From Lepisosteus oculatus (Eukaryota; Chordata; Actinopteri; Semionotiformes; Lepisosteidae), in the NCBI RefSeq assembly GCF_040954835.1, contig NC_090697.1, positions 43,336,788 through 43,400,787 of the forward strand: a stretch of DNA of 64,000 nucleotides, given 5' to 3'. Of this stretch, positions 29,106 to 41,957 are shown in pieces (the first letter of the stretch is position 1; each line of letters opens with the position of its first letter). The notes beneath the pieces were generated by a model. That model saw only the letters and a list, made by a program, of their open reading frames with translations. It searched no databases and had not been told where the DNA came from. The position numbers and the translations under genes are program-made.

Positions 29106-32100
29106 GATGGAATAGCATTGCATGTGTCAATTGTATTTGTGTTAAAACTGATTATAATCTTTGGATCAATGCACATTTCTGTGTATGCCCTCTGATATAG
29201 TTCAAATCCTTTTCTAGGTCTAGGATCCAAAACATCTGACTGCAGGCCTGAGTGAAAAATAAGCCGATGACATTTACCTAGGCCTTTTATTCTATAAATA
29301 ACACTGTCATAAGTACACTGCCACTTTGTGACAAAATGACCATGCCTGGAGACTGGCCTAATGATACCTCTGACATCCAGGCAATAGTGCACTTGTCAAC
29401 AAATCATTTATGAGCTCAAATAACAGCAGTGAGTGCATTTCATAAATTCAAACAGATGACCACTGGGGGGAGCTCATAATACAATTGAAGACTTAGGAAA
29501 GTCTTCTCTACATATAACTGAAAATATTATCTAATGCAAGGGAGGGATATCTTGTATCTTTACTGTTTCTCGACAATACAGTATTTTAGAAATAGAGAGA
29601 AAATCATTTTATTTTATGTTAGAAATGCAAAAAAGGACTGTTAATAGTTTTCCCTTCAGACACGTAAGAAAATTGACATAGTTAATGTTTTTGGAGAACT
29701 CTGCTCATTTTTGACTACTTTTAAATTAATTATGAAACATGTAAGTGTACAGCCCCTCAAAGAAGATGATGAATAAAATGCCAAGTCCAGATACTGCTGA
29801 GAAATAAGATGAAAAATTAAGTAACATTCTACATTGGGATCCCTGTAACATCACAAGAGGTGCTGATGCAAGTCGCAGAGTAACCTTGCATGCATATTGT
29901 TAGCACTGATGGCTGGAAGGCATTTGTTGTGCCCATCAGTGATGTTATGAATGGAGTTGATATGATTTTATGCATCATCTGAAGTGGTTTGCTACTGCTT
30001 GTTGGGCGGGACTGGTGCAATATGGTCTAACTCAATCTGATATGACTGATGCCCGCTCCTTAATTCAACTGGTGAAGCAGTTCCAACTGCGCTGCTGGCA
30101 CTCAGTTGGTGCAGGTGGGTGTTGAACTTTAGTGGATAATATTAAATGGAGCTGGAGATTAGGGGCTGGAGGAAAGAGGGGGAAAAAAGCACATAATGAC
30201 ACAACCAAACAACAGGCAGATGTGGCATGGGCAGTCAGTAATTTATTTTGTTTTGCACGAAATAAAATTAGGTTAATGAAAAGACGGATGGCAGTAGATG
30301 GAGGTAAACAATAGCCTACCCTGTAACACAATTAAAGCAGACAAATAATCAGAATGACATGCTGGCACTGTGAGATACGTGTGGATATGGTGGCATTGTG
30401 GGATATGGGTGAGGACAGAGTGAGCTGGCCCAATTTCCTTCTCGCACCCTCATAATTAATATGAGACAAACGGATGTCGGCACATGAACTATAATGCCTT
30501 GTCTATAAACAAAGGAAGCCCATTCATCACAGCCTTGCTGGCACATCTGTCATAGTTTTCTTTCATTTTAAACAATTTTGTGCATGGTCTTTGGATACCT
30601 TTTTATATTTAAGAACATTCATTATTTAGCAACAGCAAGTCAAATAAAGTCATGCTACAAAGCATTTAACTGCTCTAGTCAGTTACTCTGCAACCAGAGT
30701 TTTTTAGAAAATGTTAGAGGTTAAAAGTTGATTGATTCATCTTCATTACCAAAAAGGAAACAGAAAAAAAACAGCAAAATTTTAAAACCGAATGGTCAAT
30801 AAATGTTGTTACATTTATAAGATATTGTACACTGCTACCTGATGTTGGGCTATTCTACCTTGAAGTAATTCCAGAGCCTGATTGTATTCATCACTGGATA
30901 TTCATGGCATCACTGTATTTGTGGTTCTTATTAGAAATGTATTGTTGCTTGAAGTAGCTTCTGAAATGTTACACTGTTACTGCATATGGTCCAGTGATTA
31001 CATTCGGTCTTTCCTCTGCATGTGCAATTCAGGAATTCAGAATGTCATGATTGAATGCTTTTCCTTTGTCACCAGTTCTAATGTGACAAATGGATTTCAT
31101 TGCAGTGCATAAAATGTATAAATCACCAAAATAACAAAATGATATGTTTGTCACTCAGGGTTTCCTTATGAAGCAGTGCATGAACTGAGTCTCACATTTT
31201 ATCACTTTTCTACGTAAGCTATATAGTTGGAGACGATTTGGGAAGCCTGAAGAAGTATGTGCATTTCTAGAAGAAATGTCTTTATGTGAAACATGTTGTA
31301 CTGCTTGTGCATGCATGTGCTGTAACATCTGGCATCAATTGTATGTTTTTGATTGAAACAGAAATAAAAAGAGAAATTATTATTCTCCAATTTCATATTT
31401 AAAATGCATATAAAACAATTGCATGGGTGAAAACAGAATTGGCATTGCAACCAAGAAATGAAATCCCTGCACATCATATTAGTAAATACCTGTACTTCTT
31501 ATTAAATATAGAAATTCAGACAAGGTCCTACTACAGCTGTAACAACAGATTATTTCTGTGAAGAGACTGAACAAATCTAACTTTTAAACTTAAAATACAA
31601 GGCCCGCATTCAAGGTATTTATTACGGTAATACTAATAAGTGCATTAATCATGCTCCATGTAGCGAATTATCATCTATTTAACAATGCAAAAGGAAGTCC
31701 AGTTACTTAAACTTTTCATTTATTGTCTACAAGGACAAATGAAAAAATAAATCTCTTCTGAAGAAAAAAGCATGTGGTGCACTTTCTCAAAAGGTATATC
31801 TGGGAAGCCGACTTGATTAATTGTCGGAATACCAACAAGGTATGCTGTGTATCAGTTCACTAAAGGGCACTCAGAAGCGAACAGAAGAGAATTGAAAATG
31901 GTTTTCATAGCAAAAAAAAAAAGTAATTCTTTTCTAATCTGACCTCAAAGCTGTAATATCTTTTCTGCAAAGTGGTGACCACAACTGTGCACAATATTCT
32001 ACCAGTGGCTTGTACAATTCTGCAGAACACCTTGATTTGAATTCCATACTTTTATTCTCAAGATATGTCCTGCCATTCTTTTTATTGATTCCCCTTAAAA

Positions 32101-32449
32101 GGTAAAAAGAAAATATTTTTTAAAAACTGAAATAGAAAATAATACAATTCAACCTAGTGGATTTCTGTGGAATCAGCAGTGAAACATGAATCAGAGGAAA
32201 ACGGGAGAGAAACAGGACGGAACCACCTTTTTAGGGTTGTGGGATGCTAGAACAAGTTATGCAACTGTGTTGTTTATGCAGATGCTCCGGTTGGCTTAGT
32301 TGGATTAGGTCCTCAAATCAATTAGTTACTAGCAATGATCTCCTCTCATTTGTCATTTTTTCTTATGTACTTTACATACTGTACATCTTATGTTCAAGAG
32401 TTGTGAACTCACACTTTCAAATTGCTGAAAGGACCTGAATTAAGTTTTT
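29106..32449. other. Intergenic, no gene seen
   Basis: AT-rich, short frames only, no recognisable repeat family except scattered A-runs. Confidence 0.5.
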
Positions 32450-33130
32450 AGATGTTGGAAAAAATACATCCAGATGCACTTGGATACGTCATCAGAGATG
32501 TGATCTTGGTTCACTGGGTGTTTTCAGGTCTTTCAACATCAGACACTCTACCCTTAGAGGCCCAGCCAGGGTCGATCAAGCCACGGCTTGTGTCCAGGTG
32601 GTGGGTGGTGTTGTTACCCACAAATCACTCCTCCATAGCCATCCTGAGGCTCTTCCTGCAACCTCTATGGTGGTTGTCATGGCTTTCCTCTTGCTCCCCA
32701 CTGTTATGACCAAAAAGACTGTAGGCTCAGCAGCAAATCCTCTGTACCCCACCTTGAAGGGCTCACACTACAGTATACTCTCCACCCACTCCCATGGCAT
32801 TGAGTAACCAGGTCTTGGTATTTTCCTCTCATGGAACTGTTAGCTCTAGCATGACAACTTGCTTGATGTCTCAATGTCTGGCCTGAGCGAGGTCACTGTA
32901 ACGGTGTCAAGGAGCTGTCAGTAAGCTGCATCTCTAGGCTGACCTTGAGCTGAAAGTCTTACAGCGTTACCAGAAGATCCACTGACACTTTGGACTGCGT
33001 CTGTTGTTGCTGCATAGCTTTGACGAATGCAAACGCTGGTTTTCACTGCTGTTAGTTATCCTTCCTTAATGGTGTCCACTAAGGCCTTCGCACCTGTCAG
33101 TTTAATGTGCCTTCTCCAAGGGTTTTTCGG
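32450..33130 (-). mobile_element. LINE-like coding relic
   Basis: On the minus strand several short peptides in different frames recall the C-terminal part of a fish retroposon product: PWEWVES..., then KVGYRGFAAEP, then ASGWLWR, then VTTPPTTW. I associate the VGYRGF and WLW landmarks with non-LTR retrotransposons in fish. The copy is multiply interrupted. The class call is from memory and could be wrong. Confidence 0.35.
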
Positions 33131-34194
33131 CAAGAGCTGAGGATGTGTTCCCGTGTTCCTCATCATGAGCACAACAATCATGCTGGTGAATCACCTTTAC
33201 TCCAACAGAAGAAGTTAGATGGACAAGGTAGAACATCATAAACTGTATCACAACGTTAATATGATAGGGGTTCACACAGACAACAATATTCCCCCTACTA
33301 TTGATGATACCCCTCTTTTAAGTTAAACCAAGGGATCCCCAAAAGAAATTTAAAAGTACCACACATTAAGACTTTCACCTCATGAGCAGTAGCATTCAAA
33401 ATCTCTCCCTTTTCCCCAGCCACCAGCACCAAACTTCTGAGCAGCGGAAAAATCTCTTTTAAGGATAAAAATATATGCCAGTACGATTTTCATATCATGA
33501 TGCTTATATCACGATGGATAGCATCAACCCCCAGCAGCCCTTAGTACAACGCCATCACAAAAAGATTCTGGTCTGGAATGTCATTTAATCTTCCGATCGC
33601 ACACAGCATGATTATTGAATTTAATCAACAACATGACCAGGACTGTTCTTTGACCATTTCCCTTTTTTTACCCCCACACACTCACTTCCTGCCCCTCTAT
33701 CTCTCGGTGAAGAGCACACACCAGTTCATTGCTAAGGGCAAAGATACCTAGTAACCTTACAATCCTGCTGTCTCCTGCTCCTGTCAACACAGTCTTATGG
33801 GGAAAAAGGGAGGATCACTATAACATCATGGAATTTTAATATTTCTAAGCAACTTCCCATGTTCCTGGGAGACAGGTTACTCAGATACACACTGACTGAG
33901 GAACCTGTGAGGAGAAGCCGAAGTCTTTTTAAACTCAGGCAGAGATTTTCACTGTTATCTACATGCTGTTACTGTGATACCAGCATTATAAAAGGAGTAA
34001 ATCTTAATTTTGTTTCCACAGGATTGATATCAATTAAGAAGGCTTAATATAGAATCACTTTTTTAAAATAGTGACTCATCTTATGCATTTATCTGCTACC
34101 TGCTACATTATAGGGGGAAGTACTCATAAACTGTATGAGAAACACTGCCCTTTTCCATTCTTATTTAATTTACATTTCATATCTTAAAAGGAAT
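33131..34194. other. Intergenic, no gene seen
   Basis: No coding exon or clear repeat. This is the left flank of the tandem region. Similarity to the later units begins at about 34195. Confidence 0.45.
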
Positions 34195-35213
34195 GTAAAA
34201 ATATTTTTCAGTCTCATGAATTTCAGCATTATCATATGATGCTGCGGATCTCCATTTTTGTCAAAATATCTTCTCTCCTACAGGTGTGTTACCGTCCACA
34301 TCCTTGAGATAGTGAACAAGCTTTAAAACAAATCGTTTGGAGCATATTAAATACAAATAAAGTATTTTGAAGCTTAACATGAAATTTCTACTCCATACAC
34401 CTCATTCATACCTCCAGCCATGGCTGGTGTTCAGTGATGTGATAACTGAGTCACATAATTGTAAGTAGTTAGTTATCTAATCATATATAATCATAATAAT
34501 TCTGTGCAGGAGATGTGAGAGCATCATTCTCTATTGCCAATGGACCTAAAGAGCAGCCAAATGTTGTTTTCCAAATTCAGCAATGAATGGCTCAGTAGGA
34601 TGAAACAGGATGAAATCTTTCCAGGGAGGACTTGAGTCTTTTGATCTGAGCACTGTGCAGGGAAAAACCTATAGTCCCTTCCAAGGAGTGTAAATTCCTT
34701 GGGGTTGTAACCAGTGAAGATGTAATCCAAATTTCTGTGGCAAGATCAGTGATGTGATTCACAACTTCCTCCAGAACCAATGAGAATGAAAGAGATATCT
34801 TCATCACTGGCAAAAGAGATGACAACTGTTGCTGTACACTGCTTTATGCGAATGATACATTTGCATGTTTTTTTTCTTAAAGTGCACCATGGGAATAATT
34901 TCAGTAAATTCAATCCAGATATCAAACCTTTAAACTTCATTTCAAATGATCTCTATTCAATATTTCCAACCAAAACTGTTTTAGTAATTTGGTCATTGCC
35001 CTGGCCTGAAAATAATCACTTGGAACTGTTTGTGTTGGGAATTTGTTTTTGTAACTAAGACTTGCACTCTAACCAAAGTAGCTAACCTGTAATACAGATA
35101 AAGAATTTAGTCACTTTGCTTAGTCACTTGTTAAAAGTGTTGACTTTGTCTCTCTCAAGAAGAGAAACAATAACGTTGGAACTGATTACCTTGTAATCGG
35201 TTTTACTCATATA

Positions 35214-35426
35214 CAGTGCCTTGCGAAAGTATTCGGCCCCCTTGAACTTTTCAACCTTTTGCCACATTTCAGGCTTCAAACATAAAGATATAAATTTTTT
35301 ATTTTATGTGAAGAATCACCAACAAGTGGGACACAATTGTGAAGTGGAACGAAATCTATTGGATTTTTGAAACTTTTTTAACTAATAAAAAAATGAAAAG
35401 TGGGGCGTGCAAAATTATTCGGCCCC
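35214..35426 (+). repeat. Tc1 left terminal inverted repeat
   Basis: 213 bases, inverted and near-identical to 36631-36843. It begins CAGTGCCTTGCG and ends AATTATTCGGCCCC. Confidence 0.92.
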
Positions 35427-35604
35427 TTTACTTTCAGTGCAGCAAACTCACTCCAGAAGTTCAGCGAGGATCTCTGAATGATCCAATGTTGTCCTAAATG
35501 ACTGATGGTGATAAATAGAATCCACCTGTGTGTAATCAAGTCTCTGTATAAATGCATCTGCTCTGTGATAGTCTCAAGGTTCTGTTGAAAGCGCAGAGAG
35601 CATC

Positions 35605-36624
35605 ATGAAGACCAAGGAACACACCAGGCAGGTCCGTAATACTGTTGTGGAGAAGTTTAAAGCCGGATTTGGATACAAAAAGATTTCCCAAACTTCAAAC
35701 ATCCCAAGGAGCACTGTGCAAGCGATCATCTTGAAATGGAAGGAGTATCAGACCACTGCAAATCTACCAAGACCTGGCCGTCCCTCTAAACTTTCAGCTC
35801 AGACAAGGAGAAGACTGATCAGAGATGCAGCCAAGAGGCCCATGATCACTCTGGATGAACTGCAGAGAACTACAGCTGAGGTGGGAGAGTCTGTCCATAG
35901 GACAACAATCAGTCTTACACTGCACAAATCTGGCCTTTATGGAAGAGTGGCAAGAAGAAAGCCATTTCTCAAAGATATCCATAAAAAGTCTCGTCTAAAG
36001 TTTGCCACAAGCCACCTGGGAGACACCCCAAACATGTGGAAGAAGGTGCTCTGGTCAGATGAAACCAAAATCGAACTTTTTGGCCACAATGCAAAACAAT
36101 ATGTTTTGCATAAAAGCAACACAGCTCATCACCCTCAACACACCATCCCCACTGTCAAACATGGTGGTGGCAGCATCATGGTTTGGGCCTGCTTTTCTTC
36201 AGCAGGGACAGGGAAGATGGTTAAAATTGAGGGGAAGATGGATGCAGCCAAATACAGGACCATTCTGGATGAAAACCTGTTGGAGTCTGCAAAAGACCTG
36301 AAACTGGGACGGAGATTTATCTTCCAACAAGACAATGATCCCAAACATACAGCAAAATCTACAAAGGAATGGTTCACAAATAAACGTATCCAGGTGTTTG
36401 AATGGCCAAGTCAAAGTCCAGACCTGAATCCAATCGAGAATCTGTGGAAAGAGCTGAAAACTGCTGTTCACAAACGCTCTCCATCCAACCTCACTGAGCT
36501 CGAGCTGTTTTGCAAGGAAGAATGGGCAAGAATTTCAGTCTCTCGATGTGCAAAACTGATAGAGACATACCCCAAGCGACTTGCAGCTGTAATCGCAGCA
36601 AAAGGTGGCTCTACAAAGTATTAA
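35605..36624 (+). CDS. Tc1 transposase (DD34E)
   Basis: A 339-residue cut-and-paste transposase acting on its own inverted repeats, typical length for Tc1 (about 340). The N-terminal paired-type helix-turn-helix region runs over roughly residues 1-110, with a GRP(S)-type linker at 58-61 (PGRPSKLS). The catalytic core has D152 (WSDETK), D243 (QQDNDPKHTA) and E278 (SPDLNPIENLW), with 34 residues between the second Asp and the Glu. The glycine-rich box HGGGSIMVWACFS lies at 186-198. No stop or shift interrupts it. The ATG at 35605 follows a roughly 180-base leader inside the element. Whether it is active cannot be judged from sequence. Confidence 0.95.
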   Translation: MKTKEHTRQVRNTVVEKFKAGFGYKKISQTSNIPRSTVQAIILKWKEYQTTANLPRPGRPSKLSAQTRRRLIRDAAKRPMITLDELQRTTAEVGESVHRTTISLTLHKSGLYGRVARRKPFLKDIHKKSRLKFATSHLGDTPNMWKKVLWSDETKIELFGHNAKQYVLHKSNTAHHPQHTIPTVKHGGGSIMVWACFSSAGTGKMVKIEGKMDAAKYRTILDENLLESAKDLKLGRRFIFQQDNDPKHTAKSTKEWFTNKRIQVFEWPSQSPDLNPIENLWKELKTAVHKRSPSNLTELELFCKEEWARISVSRCAKLIETYPKRLAAVIAAKGGSTKY

Positions 36625-36630
36625 CGCAAG

Positions 36631-36843
36631 GGGGCCGAATAATTTTGCACGCCCCACTTTTCATTTTTTTATTAGTTAAAAAAGTTTCAAAAATCCAATA
36701 GATTTCGTTCCACTTCACAATTGTGTCCCACTTGTTGGTGATTCTTCACATAAAATAAAAAATGTATATCTTTATGTTTGAAGCCTGAAATGTGGCAAAA
36801 GGTTGAAAAGTTCAAGGGGGCCGAATACTTTCGCAAGGCACTG
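36631..36843 (-). repeat. Tc1 right terminal inverted repeat
   Basis: Complement of the left repeat, 213 bases, directly after the transposase stop and followed by the TA duplication. Confidence 0.92.
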
Positions 36844-38397
36844 TAAGCAGGGACCTACTGAATTAATTTAGAAAAATGATGGAAATATGCTTAATTTGGC
36901 AATGAAAAACAAAAATTAAAACATATTTGTTACAGGATTTTTAACTATGTGAGCTGTGAAAATCATCTCCTTTCTTAACTCTTTATCATACCAAATTCCT
37001 AGTGCAGTTTCCATCTAGTAGATTGAATTTCAAATCACATTAATTTTAGAACAACTAATCACAGTAATACATCACATAAGCAAATCATTTTCATAGAATT
37101 CTATGAGAGAAACAATATAATAAAGAAAAGTAAATTTCAGTAAAATTTGCTGGTTTATAAATAAAGGTGAAAAAAGAAGGAACTGTGTAACTTACAAACT
37201 TAACAAAGGTGACTTCCTTGAATAATTCATAGCTCCTTCCCTGGATATCACACCGGTTTTTGAGTTCACATACTGTATATGTAATTTTACAGATCACTTT
37301 CTTACAAAGTTATAGCCTCTTTTAATTTATGTATTTATTTTTCTTTGGAAATTATGCAGTGCCTTAAATTAACCTGTAAAACATTATTTTTTATGTTTGA
37401 CTTGTTTTTCTAATTTTAATTTTAAATAGCTTTATGCACCCGGAGATATTAATATATACAATCTTAGGCACAACTTAACTTTCACATTTATAGAACTGAG
37501 GTATATATTCAAGTGCAGTTGTTCCTGGATCTCAATGGATGGGGAATAAACCTCTAGTTGTATTTTCTACTTTTTATACATTTTAAAGATAATCTCCCCG
37601 CTCACATGTGGATTCTTTTGCTTGATACAATGTTCTTAAAACAAAAATGAGAAATACAGCCAGAAACGTATAGCCAGAAAACCTTTCCTCATCTTTGTGA
37701 GGAAGAGGGGATCTGTGACAAATCAAGAGATGGAGGGTCAGACACAAAAGAAAAAGAGCTTTCTCTTCAAACAAAACTAGGATCCTTTCTTATATAGCTT
37801 ACCTTCAACCTAAATCAAAATGCAGTCTACAATTAAAATCTGTAGCAACAATGTGTAACTGACAGGATCTCTGAAGGTCAGAGGTAATTTTTTGTCCGTT
37901 GAACCCAAACAAAAACAAAGATTTGTCTTTTTTGTGTTATTGGTTGTAAACTTGATTAAAAAAAGTATACACAAGCCCTGTCTGTGGATTCTGTCAAATA
38001 CGCCTGCTGTGTTACAGAGGTACTACAAAATGCTGTCTCTGTCATCAGGGAACACTTGGAGATGAAGAGCCAAATGTGTCCCTGTATGAAATGATAGTAT
38101 TAAGAGAACACTCCAACAAAAATCATACTAAAATGATGAAAGCATTTTATTTGTTCCCAATATGTGTATTCAGCAATGCTTCTCATGAAGTAATAAAATA
38201 TGATTAAAAAGTAAAGGTTCATTCCATGCTGAAAGGAAAAGATAAGACACAGCTATAGTACTGTACATACTTGATCAACATCAGCTAGAAGATACTGTCA
38301 GTAGAAAATTCACATGGAAATAAGTGAAAATACATAGTTTCTTAGAGATATTTCATAATGGGAAAAAAAAAGTGAATCCGCATTTCTTTTGAGATGC

Positions 38398-38403
38398 TTT
38401 TAT
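38398..38403 (-). terminator. Poly(A) signal of copy A
   Basis: AATAAA on the minus strand 28 bases after the stop codon of copy A. The same position is kept in the C copies. Confidence 0.6.
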
Positions 38404-38430
38404 TGACTATTTTCAAAACACGTGTTTCTT

Positions 38431-40599
38431 TCACAGCTCTGTTTCCTCTGAGTTGACATCAGCCCACAGGACGTATGAGCCCTCCTCAGAAGAGTCCGTG
38501 CTGCTGAGAGACTTCTGGGAGACACGAAGCTCTTCTTGTGTCTGAGAACTCGAAACCATGTTCACCTTCTCACTGTCAGCATCTTCCTCGCCATCCTCTT
38601 GCCAGGAGGTGGGGGAAGGAATGGGCACTCCTGGAAGCTGCCAGTCTATCTGCAAAGTGACCAGGAAGACAAGAGAGGACCTCGCTTGACAGGGGAATGC
38701 CAATAGGAAACCTGCTTTCTTCCGCATCTTTTTTACATGGCATTTTCAAAAGTCTGCTCTCTTCCAGGAGAACCCTATGGCATAGACAGCTTTAATAAAG
38801 GTGTTTACTTTAGCAGAGGGTCCTGTGTCCTGTAGTCGAGGAGGTCTGGAACTCGGTCTTTTTGTGCTCCTCACCACTGGGAGGCCAATAAGTCCTGGGG
38901 CTGGAATTTCTTCACCAACCAGAACCAACTGTTGCATTGGTAATATTTTAAAAGGTTTGATTGTCTGTAATATATATATGTTTAACCTATGTAAAGAAGC
39001 AAACGGTGTAGATTACAGGATCTCTGGTAGAGACAGTGCCGATATAAGGACTTGCAGTAGCAGGGAGTCCAGGCAGCACTGTGACTCTCTCACTCACTGG
39101 AGGGGGTGCAGTAACTGGTCTGATGGGCTTCTTGACAGGAACATCAGCCCACTTCGTGGTTGGGGGTCTCTCATTAGCCCGTGGAGCCTCTGGTGACACT
39201 GGCCCTGGAAACTGTTCAACCGGCTGTGGGTTTAGGAAAGAAGGCCAATGAATAAGGTGTACATCATATAGATATTCAGTATGTACATGTTCTTTATTTA
39301 TGCTTTAGCTGTTCGTATGAACCCTTGTTTCCTCAAGAGCTTTAAGTGTTCAAGGCAGGGTTTATGCTTTACATAGCCAATTTCTAAAACAATATGGAAT
39401 AATATAGAACATTACTGGTATTGACATCATCGGGGCAGCTCTTGCCAAATTTCTATCTTTCAGCTTCAGTCATGGAGAAGCCTGCATCAGAAACCCACAA
39501 CCTATTGTATAAAGAAGCTTTTCCTAAACTCCCTCCTAAGTACAATACCTTTAGTTTCTAATTCTGACCCTTTTCTACCCCCATAGGATCTAAGGGTTCT
39601 TGGATCAAACCTACAATGTTCACGCAGTGTCCATGTGACTCACAGTTGTGTGTCCTTTTTCAGGGTCTTCATGTACTGCAGAGACAGGGTCTGTCACTGG
39701 AGTGGGCTTGTGGCTTTTCCACAGATTTTTGCAGCTGGAATCGTTAGGCTGAATCACAGTCGGTTCCGCTTGCTTGTTCGAATCACATCCATCGTTCAAA
39801 TCACAGTCCTCAGACTGTGAGACTTGGAGGGGGCTGGGGGGTGTCTTTACATCAGAGTCTGTAATTCAGATGACCATCAAGAAACAGACTGGAAATATTC
39901 AGATAAATTCCTGTGAGGTGCTTCACACCCAAATTGTCTCCTGAACCCCATTTTTCAGAATGTAAACGGGTTGATGCAGATGACACACTAAGGCACATTT
40001 TATTTTCTCTTACTCTTGGGTAAACATACCAAAGTCAGATCTGTTTTCAGCAGTCTTGTAAAAGGACTGTTGTCTCTTAGGCTAATAGAAGAAGCTCCTT
40101 ACTTGTAGAAGTTGAGGTGGCAGGAGTGGGGGGGGTCACTGGAGCTGAGGTCTTGTCTTTGCTGTCGCAGGTTCTGGAATTTTTCTCAGGTGTGACTCCA
40201 CCGCAGCAGACACACAAGGCCAGGAGGTTCAGAAACAAGTAAAGCAGTTTCTGTTCTTGTTTCCTGTTTCCTGGATGCCTTTTTCTGTCACGAAGCGTTC
40301 TTTCTGGTCCCTACGCAGACGACACGATCCGGGGTTGAGTGAGGAAACAGGGAAAAAAGGCATGCAGGAAACGGGAATAAAAACAGGGGGGCGTGTCCAA
40401 GGAGTGTTGGTGTTCTGGGGAGGTGTGACCGAGGCAAACAATCCAGGGATGAGTCCAAAGAGAAATTCAAAAACAGGGCTAAAGTCCAAGGCCAGGTGAT
40501 CCATCCGAGACAGACGATTAAAAACAGGAACAGGAACAGGAACAGGCTTCTGGCCTTCCAGGCCTGTGACCCCCTTGGATCACTCTGACATTGACCCAT
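38431..40599 (-). pseudogene. Copy A of the unrecognised five-exon gene, exon 1 broken
   Basis: Homologous to the intact copies C1 and C2. Exons on the minus strand: exon 1 from the ATG at 40599 (MGQCQSDPRG) to a donor at 40103; exon 2 39858-39644; exon 3 39223-39017; exon 4 38964-38809; exon 5 38649-38431. Exons 2-5 keep GT-AG borders and the reading frame. Exon 2 is 21 codons longer and exon 5 is 16 codons longer than in the C copies. Exon 1 is interrupted by an unrelated insertion (about 40286-40546) that brings stops before the hydrophobic segment LLYLFLNLLALCVCCGG. A truncated product from an alternative start is possible, but I see no ATG for it. Product function is unknown. The C terminus -SEETEL is kept. 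Confidence 0.6.
40286..40546. repeat. Unidentified insertion in exon 1 of copy A
   Basis: Alignment by eye with the C copies shows about 260 bases here that replace a short stretch of exon 1. It contains a small GGAACA tandem run at its right side and a CACGAAGCGTTC part at its left. I find no coding region and no family match. Borders are approximate. Confidence 0.45.
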
Positions 40600-40712
40600 A
40601 GAGCAAAGAAGCTAATGAAAGATCTACTAAGCAAGGCAGATGAAGGTACAGTACATGCAGGGGTGTCCACAATTAAATGTGACCAATCTTCACATGTAAG
40701 AGGGTGAACCCC

Positions 40713-40719
40713 TTTTATA
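40713..40719 (-). promoter_or_regulatory. TATA box of copy A
   Basis: Minus-strand CCTATAAAAGGGG about 115 bases upstream of the copy A ATG. The same TATAAAAGG and its downstream ATTGGTCAC are kept before C1 and C2. Confidence 0.6.
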
Positions 40720-40921
40720 GGCTTGTGACAGTGTACGAATTCCACTGTCACCTGGAATAACATTCTGATCCGTTCATATTGCCAAGCATTAGTGTGAGGT
40801 CAGAACTCACCACATAAAACTGTTTTTATCACTGTTCACTGTCTGCATCAACCCTTTCAATATACAATATTCAACAGCCTTTCAATAACAGATCTGTGCT
40901 TAACACTGCTTAACTGAGCTA

Positions 40922-41060
40922 TCACAGTTGGCACCTTGTTGTGGGGATTCGTGCAGTGTCTCACAATGGCCTGGAGCACACTTGGTGTGGAGTTTGCATG
41001 TTCTCCCATGTTCTGTCTGGGCGAACTGGTGTCTCTACATCACCGCTCCATGTTTTTTTG
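40922..41060 (+). repeat. V-SINE fragment shared by units A and B
   Basis: GGTGTGGAGTTTGCATGTTC followed by TCCCATGTTCTGTCTGGGCG is V-SINE middle sequence. The same fragment is at 50655-50790 in unit B, so it was present before those units duplicated. Confidence 0.55.
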
Positions 41061-41957
41061 TGTGCTCTACACTTAGCAGACAATCATACTGTAGCCCCAC
41101 TTGTATTGTCACACTCCTGTAATGATAAAGATGAAAATATAAATATGGACGACTGATGTTTGTTTCACATTATGAGATCATATAAAGAAATGCTACTTTT
41201 ACGAAGTATCAGATGCAAGGCAGGAATAATATAGCAGTCCATTTATCAGTGTAACCATTTTGTGTAACTGATTCGACCGTGTTCTTTTGTACTTACACTT
41301 ATTGTAGATCTGCACAAGAGGTCACAGAAAATCACGGCTTATAAAATCATTGTACGTTCCTTAGTTTCAGTAAAGTAGAAACAACAAATAAACTATGATG
41401 GAAATTTTTGGGAATATTTATCGTTACTTCTCCAGATTCCTCTCTTTGGGTCCTACTGGCCTCTGACATCTTTCCACCCTGCAGAGAGTCAGAAGGAGCA
41501 GAAGCTTTTCAACACACCTGAGCACACAGCGCTGGTGTCTGAGAGAATGTAGTGCACAAGCATGGAAAATGTGATGGAACTGGAAGAACTAATATTTAAT
41601 ATATTTTATTTTAAAAATACATATTAAACTTTGGATACCAGTTATTAAATCAGAGGCAAACTGAGATCAACATTTATTAATAATGACACACTAAACAAAA
41701 TAACACAACATACTCAGAGACCTATATCCTGACTCACCAGAAAACTAAAACAGACTGCTACCAAGAATTTGATAATCCTATATAAGACCTGCATATACTG
41801 TATCAACAAAAGAGATAACCCTTCTAAACTACACATTTACAGGGGCCTAGACTTAAATCTTTAAATCTCTCTAAATCTGGATACTACAAAATGAATGGGA
41901 CCCTTTCCCCCTATTCTAGAAAACATTGCAGCTACTGACAAGGAGAGAGTGTTTTTA
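41061..41957. other. Intra-unit spacer of unit A
   Basis: No coding exon. The sequence is similar to 50800-51250 and 52860-52950 of unit B, which brackets the L2-like insertion there. Confidence 0.5.

Larger units (their letters stand above)
35214..36843 (+). mobile_element. Tc1-family DNA transposon, apparently intact
   Basis: A 1,630-base element bounded by TA target duplications (35212-35213 and 36844-36845). Inverted repeats of 213 bases (35214-35426 and 36631-36843) start CAGTGCCTTGCGAAAGTATT and differ by about one or two bases. One uninterrupted transposase gene lies between them. Near-identical repeats plus an open gene indicate a young insertion. Tc1 elements with this type of end occur across fishes and lampreys. 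The element sits inside receptor relic unit 0, and unit B retains the empty site. Confidence 0.93.
34195..37790 (-). pseudogene. Family C GPCR (V2R/OlfC-like) ectodomain relic, unit 0
   Basis: Minus-strand exon pieces of a Venus-flytrap ligand-binding domain. Near 34345-34240 a frame reads KLVHYLKDVDGNTPVGEK followed, after a shift, by FDKNGDP. This is the LHYLK...GE.V.FDENGD segment of V2R and calcium-sensing-like receptors. At 34940-34530 the pieces ATVVISFASDEDISF, then NHITDLATEIWITSSLV, then LEGTIGFSLHSAQIK match the lobe-2 region of the same family. Near 37260-37180 a piece corresponds to a late part of the exon-2-like region seen better in unit B. Near 37774-37583 a hydrophobic signal-peptide-like piece TFLAVFLIFVLRTLYQ is present with no in-frame ATG. 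The frame is shifted, no seven-helix exon is present, and a Tc1 transposon lies inside. I call it a dead copy. V2R versus a related family C receptor is uncertain. Confidence 0.55.

Noticed and set aside
28868-29392. 174-codon minus-strand open frame, one of the longest in the window
   Set aside because: Half of it is the reverse of a V-SINE. The rest has no similarity to a protein I know.
40229-40504. Frames inside the copy A exon 1 insertion as a coding element
   Set aside because: No known domain. Open only because the segment is short and GC-richer.
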